A stretch of 64,000 nt of DNA from Streptococcus mitis (GCF_016658865.1 NZ_CP067992.1:267001-331000), one strand, 5' to 3'. Positions 10,245-20,826 are shown, counted from the first letter of the stretch. Numbers and translations: made by a program. Notes: a model not told the origin generated them from the sequence alone.

Positions 10245-10315
10245 AGGCGGTAGACGGATTTGAACCGACGATCAAGCTTTTGCAGAGCCGTGCCTTACCA
10301 CTTGGCTATACCGCC
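10245..10315 (-). tRNA. tRNA-Cys (GCA)
   Basis: A 71-nt cloverleaf on the minus strand: 7-bp acceptor GGCGGTA/TACCGCC, a D-arm with the loop AAGTGGTAA, anticodon loop CTGCAAA with anticodon GCA, and T-loop TTCAAAT. CCA is not encoded, as usual in streptococci. Two imperfect pairs are visible: C-U at the outer end of the anticodon stem and U-U in the T-stem (GTCGG/CCGTC). It has its own perfect promoter and terminator. Confidence 0.93.
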
Positions 10316-10327
10316 TTAACGTTTATT

Positions 10328-10356
10328 ATTATACCTTGAAAATGATTTTCAGTCAA
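10328..10356 (-). promoter_or_regulatory. Promoter of tRNA-Cys
   Basis: On the minus strand TTGACT and TATAAT are separated by 17 bases, with the -10 box 13 bases upstream of the first tRNA nucleotide. Confidence 0.85.
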
Positions 10357-10407
10357 TAGCTTTTTCAGATTTTTTGTATCAATAAGCCTAAATATTCTGA
10401 AAATTCG

Positions 10408-10436
10408 TTTACTTTTCTTGAAATCTATGATATAAT
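10408..10436 (+). promoter_or_regulatory. Promoter of amiA
   Basis: TTTACT, 17 bases, then TGATATAAT (extended -10), 40 bases upstream of the amiA ATG. Confidence 0.7.
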
Positions 10437-10476
10437 TGATGATAACCTATACTTTATTTATAAGAGGAGTAAATAA

Positions 10477-12465
10477 ATGAAAAAAAGTCAAGTGCTTGCT
10501 GTAGCGGGAGCTACCTTATTAGCGTCAGGAGTTCTAGCTGCGTGTTCAAACACTAGTTCAAATAATGCTAAACTAGCAAAAGATTACCAATATGTTTATC
10601 AAACAGATCCAGAAACCTTGGATTATATCGTCAGCAATATCGATTCTACATCATTCGTCACAACAAATGCTGTAGATGGTTTGTTGGCTAATGATAAATA
10701 TGGTAACCTGGTTCCTTCTATTGCTGAATCATGGACAGTTTCAAAAGATGGTTTGACTTATACCTATAAAATCCGTAAGGATGCTAAATGGGTGACAGCA
10801 GAGGGAGAAGAATACGCTCCTGTAACTGCTAAAGACTTCGTTACTGGTTTGAAACACGCCGTAGATGGAAAATCAAAAGGACTTTCAATCGTTAGCTCTT
10901 CTATTAAGGGATTAGAAGCCTATATCAAGGGTGAAACAAGCGATTTTTCAACCGTTGGAGTAAAAGCGCTTGATGATCAAACACTAGAATATACCTTGAA
11001 CCAGCCAGAAACTTTCTGGAATGACAAGACCACTAGTGGTGTTTTGATGCCGGTTAATGAAGAATTCTTAACTTCAAAAGGGGAAGGTTTTGGTGCCCCA
11101 ACAGATGCTAACTCTATTCTTTATAACGGTCCATTTGTCTTAAAATCTGTAACTCCAAAATCATCTATCGAGATGGCTAAAAATGATGCTTACTGGGACA
11201 AAGAAAATGTAAAAATTGAGAACGTTAAGTTCACTTTCTGGGATGGTAAGGACCAAGATGTGATTGCCAAAGGTTTTGCCGATGGTCAATATAGCAAGGC
11301 TCGTATTTTCCCTACAAGTTCTACATATGAAAAATATGCAGCTGACTTCAAAGATAACATTTACTTTAATGAACCAGGAGCGGGTGTTGCAACTGTCAGC
11401 TTGAACTATGGCCGTACAACCTATAACCACACTGCCAAAACAAGTGATGCCCAAAAGACATCTACTCAGAAAGCATTGCTAAACAAGGAATTCCGTCAAG
11501 CCTTGAACTTTGCGGTCGATCGCAATTCTTACTCAGCTCAAACAAATGGTACTGATGGAGCTGCAGTAGCCATCCGTAATACGTTTGCACCATATAATCT
11601 TCAAGTTGGTAAGAAAACATTTGGTGAATTGGTACAAGATAGCTTGGCTAAGACAAATTCTTCTACTTGGTCAAACGTGTCTCTAGCAGATTCTCAAAAT
11701 GGCCTTTACAATGAAGAAAAAGCTAAAGAAGTCTTTGCTAAAGCAAAATCAAGCCTACAAGCTGAAGGTGTTGAATTCCCAATCCACTTGGATGCCTTGG
11801 TTATCCAAGAATCAACAGCGGTTGTAAACCGTGTTCAATCATTGAAACAATCAATTGAAAAAGTATTGGGTTCAGATAATGTTGTTGTAGACTTACAACA
11901 AATGACTCAAGCGGAAGCTTTACCAATTTCATTTAGTGCTCCAACAGCTAAAGAGCAAGACTGGGATATCCATACCTTGCTAGGATGGAACCCTGACTAT
12001 CAAGATCCTTCTACTTTCTTGGATCAATTCGTCCTTAAGGGAGGAAGCACTCGTCTTTACCTTGGAATTGACCAAAACACAGATGCATCAGTAGTAAGCA
12101 AACTTGGTTTAGCTGACTATGGAAAATTACTTGATGACGCAAACAGCGAAAACCAAGATGTTCAAAAACGTTATGAAAAATACGCGGTGGCACAAGCTTG
12201 GTTGACTGACAATGCTTTGACAATTCCAGTAATGGCTTCTCCTAAAGAAACAGCCGTTTCATATGTTTCAAAAGTTCTACCATTTAGCTCTTCATATTCT
12301 GTAGCCGGCCTTAAAGGTGAAAATTCAGGATACTTGAAGTACACTGAAGTTGGTGAAAAAGCAATCACCAAAGAAGAGTATGAAAAAGCTCGTGAAAAAT
12401 GGTTGAAAGAAAAGACTGAGTCAAACGAGAAAGCTCAAAAAGAATTGGCAAGTCATGTGAAGTAA
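10477..12465 (+). CDS. amiA: Oligopeptide ABC transporter substrate-binding lipoprotein
   Basis: AmiA captures oligopeptides outside the cell and hands them to the AmiCD channel; in streptococci it also imports signalling peptides and aminopterin. A lipoprotein signal with lipobox LAAC puts the lipidated Cys at position 23. The 662-residue length and the SBP_bac_5 family blocks (TDPETLDYIVSN, IAESWTVSKDGLTYTYKIR, GWNPDYQDPSTFLD) are typical. The order A-C-D-E-F identifies the ami operon. AGAGGAG precedes the ATG. A hairpin with a short T tract follows, so amiA is probably made in excess over the downstream genes. Confidence 0.95.
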   Translation: MKKSQVLAVAGATLLASGVLAACSNTSSNNAKLAKDYQYVYQTDPETLDYIVSNIDSTSFVTTNAVDGLLANDKYGNLVPSIAESWTVSKDGLTYTYKIRKDAKWVTAEGEEYAPVTAKDFVTGLKHAVDGKSKGLSIVSSSIKGLEAYIKGETSDFSTVGVKALDDQTLEYTLNQPETFWNDKTTSGVLMPVNEEFLTSKGEGFGAPTDANSILYNGPFVLKSVTPKSSIEMAKNDAYWDKENVKIENVKFTFWDGKDQDVIAKGFADGQYSKARIFPTSSTYEKYAADFKDNIYFNEPGAGVATVSLNYGRTTYNHTAKTSDAQKTSTQKALLNKEFRQALNFAVDRNSYSAQTNGTDGAAVAIRNTFAPYNLQVGKKTFGELVQDSLAKTNSSTWSNVSLADSQNGLYNEEKAKEVFAKAKSSLQAEGVEFPIHLDALVIQESTAVVNRVQSLKQSIEKVLGSDNVVVDLQQMTQAEALPISFSAPTAKEQDWDIHTLLGWNPDYQDPSTFLDQFVLKGGSTRLYLGIDQNTDASVVSKLGLADYGKLLDDANSENQDVQKRYEKYAVAQAWLTDNALTIPVMASPKETAVSYVSKVLPFSSSYSVAGLKGENSGYLKYTEVGEKAITKEEYEKAREKWLKEKTESNEKAQKELASHVK

Positions 12466-12477
12466 ATAATTTTCAAT

Positions 12478-12511
12478 AGAACTTTCTCTCCATGAGGAGA
12501 AGGTTCTTTTG
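12478..12511 (+). terminator. Hairpin between amiA and amiC (probable partial terminator)
   Basis: An 11-bp stem (12478-12488 with 12497-12507, one wobble pair) followed by TTTT and, after GGGA, five more Ts. As it sits inside the operon it probably terminates only part of the transcripts. Confidence 0.7.
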
Positions 12512-12531
12512 GGATTTTTAAAGGAAATGAT

Positions 12532-14028
12532 ATGAAAAAATATATTTTTATGCGTGTTTTGCGGTCCTTGGTTTCTATCTTCTTAGTAACAACCTTGACC
12601 TACACGATTATCTATACAATGGTTCCTAGAAAATTGATTTTCAAACAGGATACCAACTATAACAAGATTGCGACAACTGCTGATAAACGTGATAACTATG
12701 AGAATACCGTTTATGAGCGTATGGGCTATATCGAGTACTACGATACCAAAGAGTTGCAAGAAAAAGCTAGCCAGATGGATGCTTCTGTAACAGTTGAAGC
12801 CAATGACACCAACAAGGCTATCTATGAAAAATACATCAAACAAATCGGTCATGGTTGGACCCTGGGAGAATTTACTGAAAGTGGTCAATTCTACGCGACG
12901 CGTGAAATCCCGATTTTTGAACGTGTTTTCAAATTCTATGCTAACTTGATTGACATTGACCATACTAATAAAATTCAAGACCCTGAAAATCCAGACTTGA
13001 AACGTTACCTTCGCTTTGAAAATGATCCAGCTATCGGATGGTCCTTGGTCGGTTCAGGAACTAAACACAAATATCTCTTGTACTTCAATAGTCAGTTCCC
13101 GTTTGTGCATCAAAACTTTGTGAACATTAATTTAGGTGACTCTTATCCAACCTATGCTAATAGCCCTGTTTTACAGGTTATTACTCAGGGACAAGGGCAA
13201 ACAAAAACGTCTCAAGTTCAGTTCCCAACAGGTAAGAAAACTTCTTCTGTAAATATTTACTCAAGAACCTACAAGTCACCTAGTCAGGCTGATTCTCGTG
13301 AAGTAGCTAACTATGGGAAAGATGACCCATATACTGCAACTGAAAGCAACTACCAATATCCTTCTATGATTGCCAGCTCTGCTGTCGTTGGATTGATCGG
13401 TTTGGTGATTTCTTATGCGATTGCCGTGCCACTTGGTTCAGCTATGGCTCGCTTCAAGAATACTTGGATTGATAGCTTTTCAACAGGGGCTTTGACCTTC
13501 TTGATGGCTCTTCCAACAATTGCCTTGGTTTATATCGTTCGTTTGGCTGGTTCTTCAATCGGTTTGCCAGATTCATTCCCTATCTTGGGTGCTGGAGATT
13601 GGCGTTCGTATGTTTTACCAGCAGTTATCCTTGGTTTGTTGGGTGCTCCTGGTACAGCCATTTGGATTCGTCGTTATATGATTGACTTACAATCACAGGA
13701 CTTTGTTCGTTTTGCTCGTGCAAAAGGTTTGTCTGAAAAAGAAATTTCAAACAAACACATCTTTAAAAATGCTATGGTTCCGCTGGTTTCAGGAATTCCT
13801 GGTGCCGTTATCGGGGTTATCGGTGGTGCAACCCTTACTGAAACAGTCTTCGCCTTCCCAGGTATGGGTAAAATGTTGATTGACTCTGTAAAAGCATCCA
13901 ATAACTCTATGGTCGTAGGTCTTGTCTTCATCTTTACATGTATTTCTATCTTCTCACTTCTTTTGGGAGATATTTGGATGACGATTATTGACCCACGTAT
14001 TAAATTGACTGAGAAAGGAGGCAAATAA
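12532..14028 (+). CDS. amiC: Oligopeptide ABC transporter permease
   Basis: Membrane subunit of the Ami importer, 498 residues. One N-terminal helix (about 8-28) is followed by a long extracytoplasmic segment (about 30-280) that is unusual for DppB-type permeases but characteristic of AmiC. The BPD_transp_1 domain then follows, with the ATPase-contacting EAA loop in [27 protein letters not shown]. The stop codon shares one base with the amiD start, indicating coupled translation. Confidence 0.94.
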   Translation: MKKYIFMRVLRSLVSIFLVTTLTYTIIYTMVPRKLIFKQDTNYNKIATTADKRDNYENTVYERMGYIEYYDTKELQEKASQMDASVTVEANDTNKAIYEKYIKQIGHGWTLGEFTESGQFYATREIPIFERVFKFYANLIDIDHTNKIQDPENPDLKRYLRFENDPAIGWSLVGSGTKHKYLLYFNSQFPFVHQNFVNINLGDSYPTYANSPVLQVITQGQGQTKTSQVQFPTGKKTSSVNIYSRTYKSPSQADSREVANYGKDDPYTATESNYQYPSMIASSAVVGLIGLVISYAIAVPLGSAMARFKNTWIDSFSTGALTFLMALPTIALVYIVRLAGSSIGLPDSFPILGAGDWRSYVLPAVILGLLGAPGTAIWIRRYMIDLQSQDFVRFARAKGLSEKEISNKHIFKNAMVPLVSGIPGAVIGVIGGATLTETVFAFPGMGKMLIDSVKASNNSMVVGLVFIFTCISIFSLLLGDIWMTIIDPRIKLTEKGGK

Positions 14029-14954
14029 TGTCTACAATCGATAAAGAAAAATTTCAGTTTGTAAAACGTGACGATTTTGCCTCTGAAGCCATTGATGCGC
14101 CAGCTTATTCATACTGGGGTTCAGTGTTTAGACAATTTATGAAGAAAAAATCAACTGTAGTCATGTTGGGAATTTTGGTAGCCATCATTTTGATGAGTTT
14201 CATCTACCCAATGTTTTCTAAGTTTGATTTCAATGATGTCAGCAAGGTAAATGACTTTAGTGCTCGTTATATCAAGCCAAATGCTCAGCATTGGTTCGGT
14301 ACAGACAGTAACGGTAAATCTCTCTTTGACGGTGTCTGGTTCGGAGCTCGTAACTCTATCCTCATTTCTGTGATTGCGACAGTGATTAACTTGGTTATCG
14401 GTGTCTTTGTCGGTGGTATTTGGGGAATTTCAAAATCAGTTGACCGCGTGATGATGGAAGTTTATAACGTCATCTCAAACATCCCATCTCTTTTGATTGT
14501 CATTGTCTTGACTTACTCAATCGGAGCTGGATTCTGGAATCTGATTTTTGCCATGAGTGTAACAACATGGATTGGGATTGCCTTCATGATTCGTGTGCAA
14601 ATCTTGCGTTATCGTGACTTGGAATACAACTTGGCGTCACGTACCTTGGGAACACCAACCTTGAAGATTGTTGCCAAAAACATCATGCCACAATTGGTAT
14701 CTGTTATTGTGACAACCATGACTCAAATGCTTCCAAGCTTTATCTCATACGAAGCCTTCTTGTCTTTCTTCGGTCTTGGATTGCCGATTACAGTGCCAAG
14801 TTTGGGTCGTTTGATTTCAGATTATTCACAAAACGTAACAACTAATGCTTACTTGTTCTGGATTCCATTGACAACTCTTGTCTTGGTATCCTTATCCCTT
14901 TTCGTAGTTGGTCAAAACTTAGCGGATGCTAGTGATCCACGTACACATAGATAG
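14028..14954 (+). CDS. amiD: Oligopeptide ABC transporter permease
   Basis: Second membrane subunit of the Ami importer, 308 residues, DppC type: an N-terminal cytoplasmic stretch, a first helix at about 40-60, then the permease domain with the EAA loop [25 protein letters not shown]. The end [11 protein letters not shown] resembles the closing motif of DppC/OppC proteins. GAAAGGAGG precedes the ATG inside the end of amiC. Confidence 0.94.
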   Translation: MSTIDKEKFQFVKRDDFASEAIDAPAYSYWGSVFRQFMKKKSTVVMLGILVAIILMSFIYPMFSKFDFNDVSKVNDFSARYIKPNAQHWFGTDSNGKSLFDGVWFGARNSILISVIATVINLVIGVFVGGIWGISKSVDRVMMEVYNVISNIPSLLIVIVLTYSIGAGFWNLIFAMSVTTWIGIAFMIRVQILRYRDLEYNLASRTLGTPTLKIVAKNIMPQLVSVIVTTMTQMLPSFISYEAFLSFFGLGLPITVPSLGRLISDYSQNVTTNAYLFWIPLTTLVLVSLSLFVVGQNLADASDPRTHR

Positions 14955-14962
14955 GAGTAGAA

Positions 14963-16030
14963 ATGACAAAAGAAAAAAATGTAATTTTGACTGCTCGCGA
15001 TATTGTCGTGGAATTTGACGTTCGTGACAAAGTATTGACAGCCATTCGCGGCGTTTCCCTTGAACTAGTTGAAGGAGAAGTACTAGCCTTGGTAGGTGAG
15101 TCAGGATCAGGAAAATCTGTTTTGACAAAGACCTTCACAGGTATGCTCGAAGAAAATGGTCGCATTGCCCAAGGAAGTATTGACTACCGTGGTCAAGACT
15201 TGACAGCCTTGTCTTCTCACAAGGATTGGGAACAAATTCGTGGTGCTAAGATTGCGACTATCTTCCAGGACCCAATGACTAGTCTGGACCCAATTAAAAC
15301 AATTGGTAGTCAGATTACAGAAGTTATTGTAAAACACCAAGGCAAAACAGCTAAAGAAGCGAAAGAATTGGCCATTGACTACATGAATAAGGTTGGGATT
15401 CCAGATGCAGATAGACGTTTTGATGAATACCCATTCCAATATTCTGGAGGGATGCGTCAACGTATCGTTATTGCTATTGCCCTTGCCTGCCGACCTGATG
15501 TCTTGATCTGTGATGAGCCAACAACTGCCTTGGATGTAACCATCCAAGCACAGATTATTGATTTGCTAAAATCTTTACAAAACGAGTACCATTTCACAAC
15601 AATCTTTATCACCCACGACCTTGGTGTGGTAGCAAGTATTGCAGATAAGGTAGCAGTTATGTATGCAGGAGAAATCGTTGAGTATGGAACTGTTGAGGAA
15701 GTCTTCTATGACCCTCGCCATCCATATACATGGAGTCTCTTGTCTAGCTTGCCTCAGCTTGCTGATGATAAAGGGGATCTTTACTCAATCCCAGGAACAC
15801 CTCCGTCACTTTATACTGACTTGAAAGGGGATGCCTTTGCCTTGCGTTCAGACTATGCAATGCAGATTGACTTCGAACAAAAAGCTCCTCAATTCTCAGT
15901 ATCAGAGACGCATTGGGCTAAAACTTGGCTTCTTCATGAGGATGCTCCAAAAGTAGAAAAACCAGCTGTGATTGCAAATCTCCACGATAAAATCCGTGAA
16001 AAAATGGGATTTGCCCATCTGGCTGACTAG
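14963..16030 (+). CDS. amiE: Oligopeptide ABC transporter ATPase
   Basis: One of two ATPases driving Ami peptide import, 355 residues. Walker A is GESGSGKS, signature [17 protein letters not shown], Walker [12 protein letters not shown], and the His switch is in FITHDLGVV. The OppD-type C-terminal extension begins at [13 protein letters not shown] and is slightly longer than in amiF. AGGAGTAG precedes the ATG, eight bases after amiD. Confidence 0.95.
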   Translation: MTKEKNVILTARDIVVEFDVRDKVLTAIRGVSLELVEGEVLALVGESGSGKSVLTKTFTGMLEENGRIAQGSIDYRGQDLTALSSHKDWEQIRGAKIATIFQDPMTSLDPIKTIGSQITEVIVKHQGKTAKEAKELAIDYMNKVGIPDADRRFDEYPFQYSGGMRQRIVIAIALACRPDVLICDEPTTALDVTIQAQIIDLLKSLQNEYHFTTIFITHDLGVVASIADKVAVMYAGEIVEYGTVEEVFYDPRHPYTWSLLSSLPQLADDKGDLYSIPGTPPSLYTDLKGDAFALRSDYAMQIDFEQKAPQFSVSETHWAKTWLLHEDAPKVEKPAVIANLHDKIREKMGFAHLAD

Positions 16031-16040
16031 GAGGAAGGAA

Positions 16041-16967
16041 ATGTCTGAAAAATTAGTAGAAATCAAAGATTTAGAAATTTCCTTCGGTGAAGGAAGTAAG
16101 AAGTTTGTCGCGGTTAAAAATGCTAACTTCTTTATCAACAAGGGAGAAACTTTTTCGCTTGTAGGTGAGTCAGGAAGTGGGAAAACAACTATTGGTCGTG
16201 CCATCATCGGTCTTAATGATACAAGTAATGGGGATATCATTTTTGATGGTCAAAAGATTAATGGTAAGAAATCCCGTGAACAAGCTGCGGAATTGATTCG
16301 TCGTATCCAGATGATTTTCCAAGACCCTGCGGCAAGTTTGAATGAACGTGCCACTGTTGATTATATTATTTCTGAAGGTCTTTACAATCATCATTTGTTC
16401 AAGGATGAAGAAGAACGTAAAGAGAAAGTTCAAAATATTATCCGTGAAGTAGGTCTTCTTGCTGAGCACTTGACTCGTTACCCTCATGAATTCTCAGGTG
16501 GTCAACGTCAACGTATCGGTATTGCCCGTGCCTTGGTCATGCAACCAGACTTTGTTATTGCGGATGAGCCCATTTCAGCCTTGGACGTTTCTGTGCGTGC
16601 TCAAGTCTTGAACTTGCTCAAAAAATTCCAAAAAGAACTTGGTTTGACCTATCTCTTCATCGCCCATGACTTGTCGGTTGTTCGCTTTATTTCAGATCGT
16701 ATCGCAGTTATTTACAAGGGTGTTATTGTAGAGGTTGCTGAAACAGAAGAATTGTTTAACAATCCAATTCATCCATATACTCAAGCCTTGCTTTCAGCGG
16801 TACCTATCCCAGATCCAATCTTGGAACGCAAGAAGGTATTGAAAGTATATGATCCAGATCAACATGATTATGAGACTGATAAGCCATCTATGGTAGAAAT
16901 CCGTCCAGGTCACTATGTTTGGGCGAACCAAGCAGAATTGGCACGTTACCAAAAAGGATTAAACTAA
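16041..16967 (+). CDS. amiF: Oligopeptide ABC transporter ATPase
   Basis: Second ATPase of the Ami importer, 308 residues. Walker [10 protein letters not shown], signature [15 protein letters not shown], Walker [12 protein letters not shown], His switch FIAHDLSVV, and the OppF C-terminal block [17 protein letters not shown] use the ATG at 16041, preceded by TAGGAGGAAGGAA, rather than an upstream in-frame codon inside amiE. It closes the operon, with a long hairpin terminator directly after it. Confidence 0.95.
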   Translation: MSEKLVEIKDLEISFGEGSKKFVAVKNANFFINKGETFSLVGESGSGKTTIGRAIIGLNDTSNGDIIFDGQKINGKKSREQAAELIRRIQMIFQDPAASLNERATVDYIISEGLYNHHLFKDEEERKEKVQNIIREVGLLAEHLTRYPHEFSGGQRQRIGIARALVMQPDFVIADEPISALDVSVRAQVLNLLKKFQKELGLTYLFIAHDLSVVRFISDRIAVIYKGVIVEVAETEELFNNPIHPYTQALLSAVPIPDPILERKKVLKVYDPDQHDYETDKPSMVEIRPGHYVWANQAELARYQKGLN

Positions 16968-16971
16968 TAAT

Positions 16972-17020
16972 GGTTTTATAATTTCCATGTCAACTTTTAT
17001 GGAAATTATAAACCTTTTTT
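16972..17020 (+). terminator. Terminator of the ami operon
   Basis: A stem of about 16 bp (16972-16988 with 16999-17014) followed by six Ts. Confidence 0.88.
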
Positions 17021-17099
17021 GTTGGACTGATTTGAAAAGCTTTGAAAGCGTTCTGAAAGAATTTTTGAAAGAAATAGAATTCTTAGAAAATCATTGAAT

Positions 17100-17206
17100 T
17101 ATAGTGATATGAAATAAAATCTGAACAACTCGATTCGGAAAGTCAAATTAATTTCTAGAAAAGGTTTAGAAGTCGCGGCGTATTACTCTAGCTTCAATCT
17201 ACTATA
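17100..17206. mobile_element. RUP-type non-autonomous element, 107 bp
   Basis: The stretch begins TATAGTGATATGAA and ends with the inverted form (TATAGTAGATTGAA on the other strand), giving imperfect 14-bp terminal repeats. The length between outer bases is exactly 107 bp, the known size of the pneumococcal RUP, a derivative of IS630-Spn1 that inserts at TA. The fragment at 20827 begins with the same terminal sequence. No coding capacity. Confidence 0.72.
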
Positions 17207-17211
17207 TTCTA

Positions 17212-17325
17212 ATACTCTTCGAAAATCTCTTCAAACCATGTCAGCTCTATCTGCCACCTCAAAACAGTGTTTTGAGCAACCTGAGGCTAGCTTCCTAGTT
17301 TGCTTTTTGATTTTCATTGAGTCTA
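17212..17325 (-). repeat. BOX element (boxA, partial boxB, boxC)
   Basis: Same ends as the copy at 9996, with the boxB-like palindromic core TCAAAACAGTGTTTTGAG in the middle. It sits six bases from the RUP-type element and directly before the mleR terminator. Confidence 0.85.
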
Positions 17326-17338
17326 ATATCTACAATGT

Positions 17339-17380
17339 AAAAAACTCTAGCTATCAGTTCATTGATAGTTAGAGTTTTTT
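17339..17380. terminator. Terminator of mleR, active on both strands by symmetry
   Basis: A near-perfect 18-bp stem (17339-17356 with 17363-17380) whose outer arms are A6 and T6. It touches the mleR stop codon. Confidence 0.88.
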
Positions 17381-18259
17381 CTATTCATATGATTTAAGGA
17401 GATTAAATAAGGCTTCTACTTCTGATGACGGTGTAGCTGATTTAAGGTAAGCGTAATAAACTGTAAAAGTTATCTTATCCTTCGGTATAAGAGGAATTTT
17501 TATTAAATCATCATCTTCATCAGAAAGTGCGATATCAGCCAGTAAACTAAGGCCAATCCCTTTCTTTAAAAGTTCTTTAAGAATGACAATATCATCCGTC
17601 TTAAAGAATATTTCTGCCTTGTTTTGATGCTTTTGATTAAGCATTTCAAAAGCTTTCAGGTGAACAAAGTGTTCGTCTAAGAGTATAAAGGATTGATCTA
17701 CTAATTCTTCAAAAGCGAGGGAAGGAACAGTGGCAAAAGGATGGTTCTTAGATAAAACGACATACAGTTCTTTATGAAATAGCTCGTGTGTCTCTATTGA
17801 AGGATAATTGAGAGGTTCAATCAAACCGAGTAGGCTTGCATTAAGGTCTCCCTTAAGGAGAAGGTTTAATAACTCTACGGAGCCACCGCGGATAGGACGT
17901 ATCTTTTTTAAAAAATCGAATTTATCTTTTTCGTTTAAGGCAACAAAGAGATACTGAATGATAATAGGAGGGAATCCTACAGTAGAGTATTGTGCCAAGG
18001 AGCGATTAATTTCTTTGCGAGTAGAAATGACCTCAGGTAAAATCAGTTCTGTATGCTTTAGAAGGATTTGTCCTTGAGGAGTTAGCTTGAAGGAACGATG
18101 CGAGGGGTCATGGTGAATCAATTTGCAGTTAAAGTATTCCTCTAAGCGCTTGATAGCATAAGAAATAGATGGTTGGCTGACTTTATGTTGTTTTGCTACT
18201 TCCGTATAGGATTGAAGCTGGCAGAGGTCATAAAAATATTGTAGATCTTTTAAATTCAT
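17381..18259 (-). CDS. mleR: LysR-family regulator, probable malolactic regulator MleR
   Basis: A 292-residue LysR-type regulator: N-terminal winged helix-turn-helix (about 1-60, with QSYTEVAKQHKVSQPSISYAI as the HTH core) and a C-terminal effector-binding domain (about 90-290). The neighbouring, divergently transcribed malolactic enzyme gene mleS points to MleR, which activates malolactic fermentation in response to malate. A perfect dyad lies about 50 bp upstream of its start and could be its own binding site. Here an XRE gene separates it from mleS. The LysR family call is firm, the MleR name rests on context. Confidence 0.85.
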   Translation of the reverse strand: MNLKDLQYFYDLCQLQSYTEVAKQHKVSQPSISYAIKRLEEYFNCKLIHHDPSHRSFKLTPQGQILLKHTELILPEVISTRKEINRSLAQYSTVGFPPIIIQYLFVALNEKDKFDFLKKIRPIRGGSVELLNLLLKGDLNASLLGLIEPLNYPSIETHELFHKELYVVLSKNHPFATVPSLAFEELVDQSFILLDEHFVHLKAFEMLNQKHQNKAEIFFKTDDIVILKELLKKGIGLSLLADIALSDEDDDLIKIPLIPKDKITFTVYYAYLKSATPSSEVEALFNLLKSYE

Positions 18260-18308
18260 ATGGGTTCACTTTCATTAGTTGGAGAAGGAAAATAAGTGGA
18301 AAACAGCA

Positions 18309-18325
18309 GATAAATAATTTTTATC
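18309..18325. promoter_or_regulatory. Candidate MleR operator
   Basis: A perfect dyad GATAAA-N5-TTTATC, a LysR-type geometry, about 50 bp upstream of the mleR start codon. Binding is inferred, not shown. Confidence 0.4.
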
Positions 18326-18386
18326 CGTATCCTACAATTTGACTATACGAGTATTCACCAGTTAAAATGTAAGTGAGTCAGGGAGC

Positions 18387-18737
18387 TCAAAGATTATCTA
18401 AGATACTCTCAAAAATGACCAACATTTTTTCTCGTTTATCAATAGGGAGCTGTTTAATCTTCATGTTGATTCTTCTGAGTGAAAGATTGTCACTCTTATC
18501 AGAGGTTGATTCAAGGCTATCAAAATTGAAAAATTCCTCTGGGGTCATTTCTAGGGCGTCAATCACTTTTTCAAGACTGTGAATGGTCAGATTCACATTT
18601 TGGTTTTCAAGTTGATTGATATACTTAAGCCCGAGTCCTGCTTGTTCCGAAAGTTCTTCCTGGCTCATTTTATTCTGTGTTCGAAAATATTTCACTTTTT
18701 GGGAAATATATTGTTGTAAATAGTTTTTAGTTGTCAT
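18387..18737 (-). CDS. XRE-family transcriptional regulator
   Basis: A 116-residue protein with an N-terminal Cro/C1-type HTH (about 8-65: MSQEELSEQAGLGLKYINQLENQ) and a short C-terminal helical tail ending in IFESILDNL. I choose the ATG at 18737 over the in-frame TTG at 18752, which has no ribosome site. The sequence TATTCT ends six bases before this ATG, so the message may be leaderless. It lies between mleR and mleS, not a usual position. Single-domain XRE proteins often regulate mobile or accessory genes; the target here is unknown. Confidence 0.82.
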   Translation of the reverse strand: MTTKNYLQQYISQKVKYFRTQNKMSQEELSEQAGLGLKYINQLENQNVNLTIHSLEKVIDALEMTPEEFFNFDSLESTSDKSDNLSLRRINMKIKQLPIDKREKMLVIFESILDNL

Positions 18738-18977
18738 ATAAATAGAATACAAGTTTTATATGACAAAAAACACCTTGAAAAATACAAAGTATTACATAAC
18801 ATACCTATATGATATTTATTTTAATTAGGATTGTCAATTTGTATGATTGGTTTATTTTACTCGAAACTTTTAGTAAAGAGAGATCATCTAGAGTTTGATG
18901 AGTTCAGAAATTTATAACATATGCGTATACAGTTGTATTATTTAAACAACAACGTTTTACGAACAATTCGTCTCATG

Positions 18978-19002
18978 TGGTATAATATAAGTAAAAAGGA
19001 GG
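18978..19002 (+). promoter_or_regulatory. Promoter and ribosome site of mleS
   Basis: TGGTATAAT (18978-18986, extended -10) is followed by AAAGGAGG (18995-19002), seven bases before the ATG at 19010. Confidence 0.75.
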
Positions 19003-19009
19003 TTGCACT

Positions 19010-20635
19010 ATGACTGCACATGATATTTTAAACAATCCTTTCCTCAATAAAGGTACTGCTTTTACCTTAGAGGAGCGAAAGGAACTAGGCCTTATTGGTT
19101 TACTGCCACCGTATGTTCAAACGATTGAAGAACAAGCGGCGCAAACTTATGCACAAATGCAAACAAAAGCCAATGATTTGGAAAAACGTCTTTTCCTAAT
19201 GGAAATTTTTAATACCAACCGGACTCTTTTCTATTACCTCTTTTCTCAACATTTGGAAGAATTCAATCCAATTGTATACGATCCAACCATTGCAGATACG
19301 ATTGAAGGCTATAGTGACCTCTTTGTAGATCCCCAATATGCGGGATATCTTGATATCAATCATCCTGAAAATATTGAAGCTACTTTGAAAAACGCTGCCG
19401 GGGGTCGCGAGATTCGTCTCATTGTTGTAACAGATGCAGAAGGAATCCTTGGAATTGGCGACTGGGGAACAAATGGTGTCGATATTTCTGTTGGGAAATT
19501 GATGGTCTATACGGGTGCTGCTGGGATCGATCCTTCGATGGTCCTTCCTTTAGTCATTGATGCAGGGACTAACCGTGAAGAACTTCGTAACAATCCTAAT
19601 TACTTAGGAAATCGTCACGAACGGGTTCGCGGAGATCGTTACTACGACTTTATTGACCAATTTGTTCAAACAGCAGAACGTCTCTTTCCTAAACTCTACC
19701 TTCACTGGGAAGACTTCGGCCGCTCGAATGCTGCCAATATTCTTGAAAAATACCGGAAACAAATTCCAACCTTTAATGATGATATTCAAGGTACAGGAAT
19801 CGTTACCTTGGGTGGTATCTTTGGTTCGCTGGATATTAGTGGTGAAAAATTAACAGATCAAGTTTATCTCTGCTATGGTGGTGGTACTGCGGGTGCAGGA
19901 ATTGCCTCTCGTGTTCTTCGTGAAATGGTAAGTGAAGGTCTTTCTGAAGAAGAAGCTTATAAACGTTTCTTTATGGTTGATAAACAAGGTCTTCTCTTTG
20001 ATGACATGGATGACTTGACACCAGAGCAAAAACCATTTGCTAAGAAACGTGCTGACTTTAGTAACGCAGATAAGTTGACTGACCTGCTTGAAGTAGTGAA
20101 GACTGTGAAGCCAACCATTCTTGTAGGAACTTCAACTCAGCCTAATACCTTCACTAAAGAAATAGTAGAAGCTATGTGTGAAAACACAGAACATCCAATG
20201 ATCTTCCCTTTGTCAAACCCAACTAAATTGGCAGAAGCTAGTGCCAAAGATTTGATTGAATGGTCAGATGGCAAAGCTTTTGTCGCAACAGGAATTCCTG
20301 CTGATACGGTTTCTTATAAAGGTGTAGACTATGTGATTGGTCAAGCAAATAATGCCCTGATTTACCCAGGTCTTGGTCTAGGTATGCTGGCTTCTGAAGC
20401 AAGTCTTTTGACTGATGAAATGATTGGAGCAGCGGCGCATTCATTGAGTGGTATTGTCAATCCAGGCCAACCAGGAGCTCCTGTCTTGCCACCATTCAAG
20501 TATGTAGCAGATGTTTCTATTAAAGTAGCAGAAGCAGTCGCTAAAAAAGCACAAGAGCAAGGTCTTGCACGCGCTAAGGAAACAGATATGGTCAAAGCAG
20601 TTCGTGATTTGAAGTGGTATCCAGAGTATAAATAA
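19010..20635 (+). CDS. mleS: Malolactic enzyme
   Basis: Converts L-malate directly to L-lactate and CO2 with NAD+ and Mn2+, raising cytoplasmic pH and, with a malate/lactate antiporter, generating proton-motive force. The 541-residue length matches malolactic enzymes. Malic-enzyme blocks are intact: the DRNLHFLREMFN-equivalent [14 protein letters not shown], the [14 protein letters not shown] catalytic region, metal-binding FNDDIQGTG, and the dinucleotide fold [12 protein letters not shown]. Malolactic and malic enzymes are close; length and the neighbouring LysR gene favour malolactic. The expected permease gene mleP does not follow. Confidence 0.9.
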   Translation: MTAHDILNNPFLNKGTAFTLEERKELGLIGLLPPYVQTIEEQAAQTYAQMQTKANDLEKRLFLMEIFNTNRTLFYYLFSQHLEEFNPIVYDPTIADTIEGYSDLFVDPQYAGYLDINHPENIEATLKNAAGGREIRLIVVTDAEGILGIGDWGTNGVDISVGKLMVYTGAAGIDPSMVLPLVIDAGTNREELRNNPNYLGNRHERVRGDRYYDFIDQFVQTAERLFPKLYLHWEDFGRSNAANILEKYRKQIPTFNDDIQGTGIVTLGGIFGSLDISGEKLTDQVYLCYGGGTAGAGIASRVLREMVSEGLSEEEAYKRFFMVDKQGLLFDDMDDLTPEQKPFAKKRADFSNADKLTDLLEVVKTVKPTILVGTSTQPNTFTKEIVEAMCENTEHPMIFPLSNPTKLAEASAKDLIEWSDGKAFVATGIPADTVSYKGVDYVIGQANNALIYPGLGLGMLASEASLLTDEMIGAAAHSLSGIVNPGQPGAPVLPPFKYVADVSIKVAEAVAKKAQEQGLARAKETDMVKAVRDLKWYPEYK

Positions 20636-20826
20636 TTCATTTCTGCTGCCTATCCTCGGGATACTTGGCTTATTTTGGATATGTTAGCAATCTACAGAGT
20701 TGATAACCGAAAAGTAAAGAGATTGTCGTATTGACTATTGGTTTTAAACAATATAAAATAACTGTCGATTTTTTGTCCGACTGCCAAGAGTCAGTTTAAT
20801 ACTACACTACAATCAAAATGCATTAT
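20636..20826. other. Intergenic DNA after mleS
   Basis: No gene or confident RNA seen. A possible promoter (TTGACT then TAAAAT with 17-base spacing) lies near 20732-20760. A short frame encodes a hydrophobic LLPILGILGLFWI-like string that could be the tail of a lost membrane protein such as a malate permease, but it is too short to claim. Confidence 0.3.

Noticed and set aside
18737..18752. TTG start giving a 121-residue XRE protein
   Set aside because: No ribosome site before TTG, and the ATG 15 bases later fits the family N-terminus.
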